Shown here piece after piece: positions 5,438-11,486 of a DNA stretch of 11,486 bases (the stretch's first letter is position 1; the number at the start of each line of letters is the position of its first letter). Position numbers and translations under genes: made by a program. The notes under the pieces are model-generated. The model was not told the DNA's origin, did not search any database, and saw only the letters and a program-made list of their open reading frames with translations. Source of the stretch: an uncultured Zoogloea sp. (GTDB taxonomy: Bacteria > Pseudomonadota > Gammaproteobacteria > Burkholderiales > Rhodocyclaceae); NCBI GenBank assembly GCA_937967645.1, contig CALBTT010000192.1, positions 1 through 11,486 on the forward strand, written 5' to 3'.

Positions 5438-6115
5438 TTAGAGAAGGCCGCGTTCCGCGAAGGAAAAAGGGGGGGAGTTGCCAGCCACGATGAAGTGATC
5501 CAGGACGCGGACATCGATCAGTGCGAGGGCCTGAGAGAGGCTGCGCGTCAGGGCCTGGTCGGCGTGGCTTGGCTCACCGACGCCGGACGGGTGGTTGTGG
5601 GCCAGGATGACCGCCGCGGCGTTGTGGCGGAGCACCAGCTTGACGACTTCCCGTGGGTAAACGGAGGTCTGGGCCAGTGTTCCGCGAAAAAGCTCCTCGC
5701 TGGCCATGACGCGGTTCTGGGCGTCCAGCAGCAGGATCATGAATACCTCGTGGGGGAGCTGTCCCAGCCGCAGGCGCAGCCAGTTGCGTACGGTGCCCGG
5801 CGAGTCGAAGACGTCGCGCTGCGCCATCTCCTCGCCGAGGGCCCGGCGGGAGAGTTCGAGCACGGCCTGCAACTGAGCGTACTTGGCGGGCCCCATGCCG
5901 GGGACCGCCGAGAAGGCATCGGCGCTGGCGTTGCAGAGTGCGGTGAGCCCCCCGAAATGGGAGATCAGGTCGCGCGCCAGGTCGACGGCGCTCTTTCCAC
6001 GTATGCCGACCCTGAGGAACAGGGCCAGGAGCTCGGCGTCGGAGAGGGCCGCGGCGCCGCGCGCCAGCAGGCGTTCGCGGGGGCGTTCGTCGGCGGGCCA
6101 GTCGGTGATTGCCAT
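5438..6115 (-). CDS. radC: RadC family protein (JAB/MPN domain)
   Basis: The 225-residue product has an N-terminal helix-hairpin-helix region (LSDAELLALFLR at about 24-35, then VPGMGPAKYAQLQA at 71-84) and a C-terminal JAB/MPN domain. That domain has the metal-binding signature complete: H173 and H175 in AHNHPSG, and D186 in PSHAD, with E123 as the likely catalytic glutamate. It ends in the family-typical SFAERGLL. RadC was once linked to DNA repair, but its biochemical role is not settled. The start at 6115 gives the usual N-terminus (WPADERPRERLL); no clear ribosome binding site precedes it, which is odd. It is divergent from coaBC with only 47 bp between start codons, and rpmB follows it, a gene order shared with E. 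coli. Confidence 0.95.
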   Translation of the reverse strand: MAITDWPADERPRERLLARGAAALSDAELLALFLRVGIRGKSAVDLARDLISHFGGLTALCNASADAFSAVPGMGPAKYAQLQAVLELSRRALGEEMAQRDVFDSPGTVRNWLRLRLGQLPHEVFMILLLDAQNRVMASEELFRGTLAQTSVYPREVVKLVLRHNAAAVILAHNHPSGVGEPSHADQALTRSLSQALALIDVRVLDHFIVAGNSPPFSFAERGLL

Positions 6116-6121
6116 GGCGTG

Positions 6122-6127
6122 TACAAT
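6122..6127 (+). promoter_or_regulatory. Candidate -10 box for coaBC
   Basis: TACAAT (6122-6127) differs from the sigma70 -10 consensus at one base and lies 36 bp before the coaBC ATG. No good -35 box is found 16-18 bp upstream, where the sequence is radC coding. A start near 6134 would give a leader of about 29 nt. Confidence 0.35.
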
Positions 6128-6148
6128 CCGGGCATCTGAAGTTCTCGA

Positions 6149-6176
6149 ATAATACCATTGGCATGATTGAGCTCAA
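6149..6176 (-). promoter_or_regulatory. Candidate promoter of radC
   Basis: On the minus strand TTGAGC (6176-6171) and TATTAT (6154-6149) are separated by 16 bp; the boxes match at four and five of six positions. The -35 falls inside the first codons of coaBC. A start near 6142 would leave a leader of about 27 nt. Confidence 0.4.
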
Positions 6177-7353
6177 GGGCAGAAAACTGGTGCTGGGCGT
6201 GACCGGCGGTGTGGCGGCCTACAAGGCGGCGGAACTCGTGCGCCTGCTCGGCAAGGCCGGGGCCGACGTGCATGTGGTGCTGACCGAGGGGGGCGCCCGT
6301 TTCGTGACGGCGGTGACCTTCCAGGCCTTGTCCGGCAATCCCGTCTGGACGGACCTGTGGGACCCGCGCATGCCCAACAACATGGCGCACATCGACCTGA
6401 CCCGGGACGCCGACGCGATCCTGATTGCGCCCGGCAGCGCCGATGTGATGGCCAAGCTGGTGCATGGTCTGGCCGATGATCTGCTGACCACCCTGTGCCT
6501 GGCCCGGGATTGTCCCCTGCTGGTGGCGCCCGCCATGAACCGGCAGATGTGGGAGCATCCGGCGACCCGGCGCAATGTTGACCAGCTTCAGGCTGATGGC
6601 GTGACGCTGCTTGGGCCGGCGGCGGGTGAGCAGGCGTGTGGTGAGGTCGGGCTGGGGCGCATGCTCGAGCCAGAGGCTTTGTGCGAGGCGGTGATCGCCT
6701 TCTTCCAGCCCAAGCTGCTGGCGGGTCGGCGCATCGTCATGACCGCCGGGCCGACCTTCGAGCCCATCGATCCGGTGCGCGGCATCACCAATTCCAGCTC
6801 CGGCAAGATGGCCTACGGCCTGGCCCGGGCCTGCGTGCAGGCCGGCGCGGAGGTGACGCTGGTGAGCGGTCCGGTGGCGCTGCCGGTGCCCGATGGGGCG
6901 AGGCGGGTCAGCGTGCGCAGCGCGCTGGAGATGCGGGAGGCGGTGTTTGCCGCGCTTCCCGGTGCGGATGTCTTCATCGGAGTGGCTGCGGTGGCGGATT
7001 ACCGACCTGCTGCAGCGGCCGAGCACAAGATCAAGAAGTCCGGGGCTGAGCTGGCGATCACCCTGACCCCCAACCCGGACATCCTGGCCGAGGTCGCGGC
7101 CTTGCCCGAGCCGCCTTTCTGCGTGGGTTTTGCCGCGGAGAGCCGCAATCTCGACGAGTACGCCGAAGGCAAGCGCAAGGCCAAGAAGCTGCCCATGGTT
7201 GTGGGCAATCTGGTTCAGGATGGTCTGGGGGGCGACGACAACGAGGTGGTGCTGTATGACGAGGCGGGCCGCCATCCGCTGCCCAAGGCGCCCAAGCCGG
7301 AGGTGGCGCGGGCCATCGTGGCCCACCTGGCGGCGCTTCTGCCCGAATCCTGA
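6163..7353 (+). CDS. coaBC: Bifunctional CoaBC: phosphopantothenoylcysteine synthetase and decarboxylase
   Basis: CoaBC makes 4'-phosphopantetheine for coenzyme A: the CoaB half joins 4'-phosphopantothenate to cysteine using CTP, and the flavin-dependent CoaC half decarboxylates the product. The protein has 396 residues (E. coli 406). The N-terminal CoaC part shows TGGVAAYKA (14-22), catalytic H76 in NNMAHID, PAMNRQMW (123-130) and C159 in GEQACGEVGLGRM. The C-terminal CoaB part shows TAGPTFEPIDPVRGITN with N210, SSSGKM, AAVADYRP (275-282), K291 or K292 and VGFAAES. The flavin-site segment reads APGSADVMAK rather than the common PASANT form. The ATG at 6163 fits the family N-terminus MIELKGRKLVLGVTGG; the ribosome binding site is weak. 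It is first in a coaBC-dut-Nudix operon; dut starts 29 bp after its stop. Confidence 0.97.
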   Translation: MIELKGRKLVLGVTGGVAAYKAAELVRLLGKAGADVHVVLTEGGARFVTAVTFQALSGNPVWTDLWDPRMPNNMAHIDLTRDADAILIAPGSADVMAKLVHGLADDLLTTLCLARDCPLLVAPAMNRQMWEHPATRRNVDQLQADGVTLLGPAAGEQACGEVGLGRMLEPEALCEAVIAFFQPKLLAGRRIVMTAGPTFEPIDPVRGITNSSSGKMAYGLARACVQAGAEVTLVSGPVALPVPDGARRVSVRSALEMREAVFAALPGADVFIGVAAVADYRPAAAAEHKIKKSGAELAITLTPNPDILAEVAALPEPPFCVGFAAESRNLDEYAEGKRKAKKLPMVVGNLVQDGLGGDDNEVVLYDEAGRHPLPKAPKPEVARAIVAHLAALLPES

Positions 7354-7382
7354 TCAATCCCTTTTTGCCCGGACAGACCATC

Positions 7383-7832
7383 ATGCATCGAATCGACATC
7401 AAGATCCTCGACGAACGCCTCAAGAGCCAGCCGCCCGCCTATGCCACCGGCGGTTCCGCGGGGCTCGACCTGCGCGCCTGCCTGGACGCGCCGATCGATC
7501 TGGCGCCGGGCCAGACCACGCTGGTGCCGACCGGCCTGGCCATCCACCTGGCGGATCCCGGGCTGGCGGCGATGATCCTGCCGCGCTCGGGCCTGGGTCA
7601 CAAGCACGGCATCGTGCTCGGCAATCTGGTCGGCCTGATCGACTCGGACTACCAGGGGCAGATCTTCGTGTCCGTGTGGAACCGGGGGCATGAGCATTTC
7701 ATGATCCAGCCCATGGAGCGCATCGCCCAGCTGGTGGTGGTGCCGGTGCTGCAGGTGGCCTTCAATGTGGTGGCCGACTTCTCGGAAAGTGAACGGGGTG
7801 CCGGCGGTTTCGGCAGCACCGGCAAGCACTGA
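7383..7832 (+). CDS. dut: Deoxyuridine 5'-triphosphate nucleotidohydrolase (dUTPase)
   Basis: Dut is a homotrimeric enzyme that hydrolyses dUTP to dUMP and pyrophosphate, keeping uracil out of DNA and supplying dUMP for thymidylate. The product has 149 residues (E. coli 151) with all five motifs in order: AGLDLRA (26-32), PRSGLGHKHG (67-76), GLIDSDYQGQ (84-93) with the catalytic aspartate, RIAQLVVVPV (113-122), and the glycine-rich C-terminal arm RGAGGFGSTG (138-147). The ATG at 7383 gives the standard start MHRIDIKILD; an in-frame TTG at 7365 is a less likely start. It lies 29 bp after coaBC, the conserved coaBC-dut order, and its TGA shares one base with the ATG of the next gene. Confidence 0.98.
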   Translation: MHRIDIKILDERLKSQPPAYATGGSAGLDLRACLDAPIDLAPGQTTLVPTGLAIHLADPGLAAMILPRSGLGHKHGIVLGNLVGLIDSDYQGQIFVSVWNRGHEHFMIQPMERIAQLVVVPVLQVAFNVVADFSESERGAGGFGSTGKH

Positions 7833-8260
7833 TGCGTCACGCGGGGATACCTGCCGGGGTGCATGTCCTGCTCGAGCGGGACGGCAGGGTGCTGCTCATG
7901 CGCCGCGCCGGCACCGGATTCTTCGACGGCCTCTACAGCCTGCCTGGCGGGCATGTGGAGGAAGGCGAGTCGCTGCGCGCCACCGCCATCCGCGAGATGG
8001 CCGAGGAGCTGGGCATAGCAGTCGAAGCGGCGGATCTGAGTGTGGTGGGGGTGGTGCATCGCCGCTCCGATACCAACCGGATCGACTTCTTTCTCGCTGC
8101 ACGGCACTGGCAGGGAGCCCCCAGGATTGCGGAGCCCGACAAGTGCGATGCGCTGGAGTGGTTTTCCCGTAGCGCCTTGCCGGCGGCCATCGTGCCCTAC
8201 ATCCGCGATGCCCTGGGTGCCGGGCCGGGCCCCTGGATCCAGGAGTCCGGCTGGGCCTGA
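7832..8260 (+). CDS. Nudix hydrolase, substrate unknown
   Basis: This is a 142-residue single-domain protein with a complete Nudix box: G40, E46, R54-E55, E58-E59, G61 and I62 fit G-X5-E-X7-REU-X-EE-X-GU exactly. The segment before it, VLLMRRAGTGFFDGLYSLPG (20-39), is the usual lead-in. Nudix enzymes hydrolyse nucleoside diphosphates linked to another group, often damaged or excess (d)NTPs or nucleotide sugars; the sequence does not say which. Its ATG overlaps the dut stop (TGATG), so it is translationally coupled to dut, and a pyrimidine or damaged-dNTP clean-up role is a reasonable inference. Downstream is a hairpin and then the convergent hydrolase gene. Confidence 0.93.
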   Translation: MRHAGIPAGVHVLLERDGRVLLMRRAGTGFFDGLYSLPGGHVEEGESLRATAIREMAEELGIAVEAADLSVVGVVHRRSDTNRIDFFLAARHWQGAPRIAEPDKCDALEWFSRSALPAAIVPYIRDALGAGPGPWIQESGWA

Positions 8261-8266
8261 TGCGCT

Positions 8267-8292
8267 GGCCGCCCTCCGCGAGGAGGGAGGCC
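8267..8292. terminator. Hairpin between convergent genes, possible terminator
   Basis: CCCTCC (8272-8277) pairs with GGAGGG (8282-8287) across a GCGA tetraloop of the GNRA class. Beyond a G-A mismatch, GGCC (8267-8270) pairs with GGCC (8289-8292). It sits in the 43-bp gap between the Nudix gene and the convergent hydrolase. Neither strand has a proper T-run after it, so termination by it alone is uncertain. Confidence 0.5.
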
Positions 8293-8303
8293 TGTCAAAG
8301 GTT

Positions 8304-10979
8304 TCAGTCGGGTACGCTGACGGCGCCGTTGCTGTAGCTGATCACCTTGCCTGCAGCAGGACTGCCGGCGATGGCGGGAAGGTTGCTCGCGCTGATGGCT
8401 GGCGCCGATCCCGGCGTGCCACCCCGCGGCGTGGTGTGGATCACCTGGGAGTCGGGCAGGGCGGTGCCGTTCTTCAGGTGGGCGTACATCAGGTCCAGGG
8501 CCCGGTTGAAATACACGTGCAGCGGCACCAGGTTGCTGTCGTAGCCCGGCAGGGCGGCGTTGTCGATGAAGGCGTCAAAGTGCTGGGCGTTGGTCACCTC
8601 GTAGTAACGCAGCTTGCTGTTGTTGCCGTCGGCCTTGCGGCTGGCCCCGAAGTAGGCGCGGGAGGCCTGGTTGACCGGGATCAGGGTGTCTGAGCGCCCG
8701 GACACGATGATCGCAGGCTTGCCACCCAGGGCGCCGGTCGCCTGCACTTCCGCGATCCCCTTCCTGACCCGTTCGGACTGGGCCGCCAGGGTGCCGGTGA
8801 GGGCTGCCCCGCTGACCGGGTCGGTGCCGGTGACCAGCGAGCGGGCGCACAGGGCGCCGTCGAGGGCCGCATCAGCCAGGCCGGTGGACGGTGAAACGGC
8901 CAGGACGTCCCGCTTGGCGCCGCCGCTGGCGTCGTTGTAGACCAGGTTGATCCCCGCCGTCGGCGGCACGCCGTTGCCGCTGGCAAAGATGCCCGCCTGC
9001 ACGGCCGCACTGGTGGCGGTCACGTTGCCGAGCGTGGCGCCCGCTGTAGCCACGGTGGTGGCGAAGCTGAAGCCGCAGACGTTGTCGGTGACACTGAAGC
9101 GTCCCAGGGTGTTCAGGTAGGTGACCACGATCGAGGGCGTCGCCAGGGCATGGTGCGAGGCGTGGTAGAGGTCATGCTCGGCCGCCCAGCCGTAGCTGTG
9201 CAGCTTCTGCAAGGCCTCGTCGGCCTGGGCTTGCAGGGTGGCACCGCTGAGCAGGCCCTTGGCTTTCAGCGCCGTGCAGCGGTTGCTGGCATAGAAGGCG
9301 ATCAGGCCGGCACCTGGCGAGCCGGTGGCGGCGCCGGCAAGCGCCGCACAAGGCTGATACAGGTTGGCATAGGTGAAGTAGTCGAGCAGCGGCTTGCCGA
9401 TGGTCGGGACGCTGACGCTGCCCTGCTTGATGGACAGGCCGCTGACATCCTTGGGCTGGATCTGCGGCTCGCTGACCGCCACGCCATCGATCAGCCCCCA
9501 GCGGTCCTGCTCGGCGGCGAGCAGTGCTGCGCCGGCACCGTTGGAGGCCGAGGAGGCGATCACCAGGGTGTTGGCGGGCCGGAGCGTCCGGACCTTCTTG
9601 CCCGCGCCATTCGAGGTGCCGTATTTCTCGTTGAGCACGTAGAAGGCGAAGGTCACGGCGTCCAGGGTGCTGTGGCCCCAGTCCTTCTCCGGATTCTGCT
9701 GGGAGTGGGCGTGCTTGTAGGCGATCCGGTTGGGGAAGGCCAGGTTGAAGGCGTCGAGCTGGCTCTTGCTCAGGTCGGCGGCGAAGTGGGCGCGCTTGCC
9801 GGCGGCGCTGGCGCTGCTTACCGTGCCATCGATCAGGGTGACGGTATCCCGGGCCAGGTCGTGCATGCCGTTGCCGCTGCCCTTGTCGGAGTAGGCGACC
9901 GCGCAGCCGTGCTTGAGCCCCCATTCCCCGGCGGTGCCGATGGCGCCATAGACGCCACGGGAGCCGGAGGACGTCGCGGTGACGATGCAGGGCTTGGCCG
10001 GGTCGAAGCTGTCGGGGACCTGGACCATCAGGGTGGTCAGGCGCTTGCCGCTGTCGTCGCCGGAGAAGGCGATGGTTTCAGTACCGGCGACCTTGCCTTC
10101 ACCCAGGGTGTCGCCGCCGTTCACGTCGATGTTGGGGCCGTACAGGCTGCCGTAGCCGCCCGTGGCCTTGTTGGCGTCCACCAGGGCGCGGTAGTTGTTG
10201 TAGATCGCGTTGCGGCGCAGTTCGGCGGCGCTGGGGGAAGCGGGGTTGGCGTAGGCCGGGGCGGCCGCAGCGCCGAGACCGGTCTTGCCGAGGCCGGCGG
10301 TGAGCAGGTCGTCGCTTGTGCCGTCGTAGGTTCGGGTGCTGAGCGAGTCAGCCTGGATACGGTCGGGCAGGCGGTTATAGGTGCCGAAGCCGCCGCCGGA
10401 GGGCTGGAGGTCGATCAGGCCGAGCAGGCGGTCCGTCTCGTCGCCCTCGGAGGCGGCTGTTGCGGGGGTGAATACGGCGCTGCGGAGGCTGGCGGGGCGC
10501 TTGCCGAGTTCGGCTTGGTAGGCGTCGAGCAGCTTGCTGTCTGCATCGGCGATGGCTGCCGCGGTGACCTGGGCGAAGTTGCCGGAGGCGAAGGCGCCCT
10601 TGAGGGCGTTGTCGTTGGCCAGCCCCAGGGCCAGCATGGCAATGCTGTTGGTGGCGTTGTTGATGTTGATCCGCTGGTTGATGTCGGCCTCGGTGGCGAT
10701 GGCGTGCCAAGTGCCCTTGCTGCCGGTGATCTGGAACATGAGCGGGTAGTTCAGGCCGGAGACATTCATGGTGTAGTTGCCGCTGGCATCGGTCTGGGCC
10801 GTACGGGTCTGGCCCAGCCGGTCCTTGACGGTGATCGTCCCGTTGGCGATGGCCTGGCCTTCCGCTGCAATGCCTGACAGCTGGGCATTACCACCTCCGC
10901 CGCCGCCTCCGCAGGCAGCTACCAGCAGGGCGCTGCTGATGGCCAGGGCGAGTGAATTCCGTCTGACGCGGTTGTTCAT
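8304..10979 (-). CDS. 3-hydroxybutyrate oligomer hydrolase, lipoprotein form with extra N-terminal domain
   Basis: The C-terminal part (about residues 185-891) resembles D-(-)-3-hydroxybutyrate oligomer hydrolases (Pfam 3HBOH, EC 3.1.1.22; PhaY or PhaZ-like names are used), which cut 3-hydroxybutyrate dimers and oligomers from polyhydroxybutyrate breakdown. The likely Ser-Asp-His triad is S479 in SSASNGAG, D764 in GRSDTLIP and H800 in TNAQHFDAF; SSGSRGVYGAIGTAGEWGL (337-355) is also family-like. The N-terminus has basic residues, a hydrophobic stretch and lipobox VAAC with C23, followed by seven glycines, so it is probably a lipid-anchored envelope protein. Residues about 34-180 form an added region; TITVKDRLGQTRTAQTDASG (48-67) resembles carboxypeptidase-regulatory-like beta domains. 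At 891 residues it is longer than the roughly 700 usual. A strong AAAGGAGGAGAC ribosome binding site precedes the ATG. It is monocistronic, between aceK and the convergent Nudix gene. Confidence 0.88.
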   Translation of the reverse strand: MNNRVRRNSLALAISSALLVAACGGGGGGGNAQLSGIAAEGQAIANGTITVKDRLGQTRTAQTDASGNYTMNVSGLNYPLMFQITGSKGTWHAIATEADINQRININNATNSIAMLALGLANDNALKGAFASGNFAQVTAAAIADADSKLLDAYQAELGKRPASLRSAVFTPATAASEGDETDRLLGLIDLQPSGGGFGTYNRLPDRIQADSLSTRTYDGTSDDLLTAGLGKTGLGAAAAPAYANPASPSAAELRRNAIYNNYRALVDANKATGGYGSLYGPNIDVNGGDTLGEGKVAGTETIAFSGDDSGKRLTTLMVQVPDSFDPAKPCIVTATSSGSRGVYGAIGTAGEWGLKHGCAVAYSDKGSGNGMHDLARDTVTLIDGTVSSASAAGKRAHFAADLSKSQLDAFNLAFPNRIAYKHAHSQQNPEKDWGHSTLDAVTFAFYVLNEKYGTSNGAGKKVRTLRPANTLVIASSASNGAGAALLAAEQDRWGLIDGVAVSEPQIQPKDVSGLSIKQGSVSVPTIGKPLLDYFTYANLYQPCAALAGAATGSPGAGLIAFYASNRCTALKAKGLLSGATLQAQADEALQKLHSYGWAAEHDLYHASHHALATPSIVVTYLNTLGRFSVTDNVCGFSFATTVATAGATLGNVTATSAAVQAGIFASGNGVPPTAGINLVYNDASGGAKRDVLAVSPSTGLADAALDGALCARSLVTGTDPVSGAALTGTLAAQSERVRKGIAEVQATGALGGKPAIIVSGRSDTLIPVNQASRAYFGASRKADGNNSKLRYYEVTNAQHFDAFIDNAALPGYDSNLVPLHVYFNRALDLMYAHLKNGTALPDSQVIHTTPRGGTPGSAPAISASNLPAIAGSPAAGKVISYSNGAVSVPD

Positions 10980-11064
10980 GTGTCTCCTCCTTTATTGATT
11001 ATGGAAGCGCCCGGAACCGGGGCTCCACAACCATGTTGATGCCAAACGGCTTGCTTCGACACTG

Positions 11065-11087
11065 GGGTTTACGGCACTCGGGTTTAC
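11065..11087. repeat. Direct repeat upstream of the hydrolase gene
   Basis: GGGTTTAC occurs at 11065-11072 and 11080-11087, 15 bp apart. The pair lies between the aceK terminator and the hydrolase start, about 90-110 bp upstream of the ATG. It could be a regulator site. I found no clear sigma70 promoter in the same gap. Confidence 0.35.
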
Positions 11088-11100
11088 CTGCATGGAAACG

Positions 11101-11125
11101 AAAAACCGCCGGATGACCGGCGGTT
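11101..11125 (-). terminator. Rho-independent terminator of aceK
   Basis: AACCGCCGG (11104-11112) and CCGGCGGTT (11117-11125) form a perfect 9-bp stem with a 4-nt loop. On the minus strand the stem runs into TTTTTCGTTT. It lies 35 bp past the aceK stop, so aceK and the downstream hydrolase gene should be separate transcripts. Confidence 0.85.
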
Positions 11126-11160
11126 GGTTCGTATGGGGGCGCATGTTTTCGGGGGCGGCT

Positions 11161-11486
11161 TCAGCCTGATTCGGGGGCGCCAGCAAAGACGTGGCAGAAG
11201 CGCAGCTCCTGGGGGTAGGGGTAGAAGTCCTCCACGTGCCCCTGACGGATCTTGTCCTGGGCGTCCTGCCAGAACCGGGGGTCGAGCAGGTTGCGGTGGT
11301 GCTTGAGGAAGGCCTTGCGGATCTTGGGCTGGCCGAGCAGGAAGGTGGCGAACTCCTCCGGGAAGATGTCGAGCGGTGCGGCGGAATACCAGGGCTCGCC
11401 GGACATCTCCATCTCCTCGTTGGGCGCGGGGGGGATCTTGCGGAAGTTGCAGTCGGTCATGTACTCGATCTCGTCGTAGTCGTAGA
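11161..11486 (-). CDS. aceK: Isocitrate dehydrogenase kinase/phosphatase, C-terminal 107 codons (partial)
   Basis: AceK phosphorylates and dephosphorylates isocitrate dehydrogenase and so sets how isocitrate is shared between the TCA cycle and the glyoxylate bypass. The visible end reads YDYDEIEYMTDCNFRKIPPA, then EEMEMSGEPWYSAAPLDIFP and EEFATFLLG, and later GHVEDFYPYPQELRF. These match the AceK C-terminus (YDYDEI...NFR..P, EPWYS, FPEEF, GHVEDVY-type). The start and the kinase active-site residues are beyond the right edge. The short tail AGAPESG replaces the more common ending. It has its own terminator and is not next to aceA or a malate synthase gene within the window. Confidence 0.95.
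   Translation of the reverse strand, partial: YDYDEIEYMTDCNFRKIPPAPNEEMEMSGEPWYSAAPLDIFPEEFATFLLGQPKIRKAFLKHHRNLLDPRFWQDAQDKIRQGHVEDFYPYPQELRFCHVFAGAPESG

Noticed and set aside
5405..6139. Plus-strand open frame antisense to radC
   Set aside because: Explained by codon bias of radC on the other strand; no family resemblance.
5965..7326. Minus-strand open frame (453 codons) antisense to coaBC
   Set aside because: His/Gln/Arg-rich low-complexity translation without domains; coaBC on the plus strand has all catalytic motifs.
9150..10877. Long plus-strand open frame (575 codons) antisense to the 3HB hydrolase gene
   Set aside because: The encoded protein is Gly/Val/Ala/Asp-rich with no recognisable domain, as expected for a GC-rich shadow frame. 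The minus-strand frame has clear family motifs and a strong ribosome binding site.
10890..10915. GC-rich triplet run coding for seven glycines, considered as a phase-variable repeat
   Set aside because: The codons are mixed rather than a pure homopolymer or simple repeat, and a polyglycine linker after the lipobox is common in such lipoproteins.
11017..11046. Sigma54-like -24/-12 element upstream of the hydrolase gene (TTGGCA followed by TGGTTG)
   Set aside because: The -24 half fits but the -12 half has GT instead of GC and the surrounding bases are poor; not enough to call.

Overview
This window is a GC-rich chromosomal segment of a betaproteobacterium. Order Rhodocyclales (Azoarcus/Thauera/Zoogloea-like) is my best guess. 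That rests on GC-rich coding sequence, the radC-rpmB-rpmG cluster divergent from coaBC-dut, the betaproteobacterial style of CoaBC, and a 3-hydroxybutyrate oligomer hydrolase; it is inference, not a database match. No tRNA, rRNA, CRISPR array, insertion sequence or prophage is visible.

Layout, left to right. (1) Minus strand: the first 181 codons of isocitrate lyase (aceA, cut by the left edge). Upstream of it is a 301-bp AT-rich control region with a sigma70-like promoter and a 12-bp palindrome. Then come an RraA-family protein carrying the aldolase motif, the ATP-dependent unfoldase clpA, and its adaptor clpS, whose stop lies 1 nt before the clpA start. (2) A 382-bp intergenic region rich in short repeats divides clpS from a plus-strand cold-shock gene that has a long leader and a strong terminator. 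(3) About 300 bp without a gene holds G-rich tracts, a 15-bp tandem repeat and a two-way terminator. (4) Minus strand: radC, rpmB, rpmG. (5) Plus strand: coaBC, dut and a Nudix hydrolase, probably one operon. (6) Minus strand: a large 891-codon lipoprotein form of 3-hydroxybutyrate oligomer hydrolase. (7) Minus strand, cut by the right edge: the last 107 codons of isocitrate dehydrogenase kinase/phosphatase (aceK) with its terminator.

Functional reading. Most of the window is housekeeping: protein quality control (ClpA/ClpS), ribosomal proteins L28 and L33, coenzyme A synthesis (CoaBC) and nucleotide-pool cleaning (Dut, perhaps Nudix). The more distinctive theme is carbon storage and C2 metabolism. 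The hydrolase should release 3-hydroxybutyrate from oligomers, which feeds acetyl-CoA. AceK sets how isocitrate is split between the TCA cycle and the glyoxylate bypass, and AceA is the first bypass enzyme. All three are on the same strand but are separate transcription units.

The least ordinary items are the N-terminal lipoprotein module on the hydrolase, the palindrome and repeats at the aceA promoter, and the dyad and repeats between clpS and csp. I do not see a convincing wholly new multi-gene system here.
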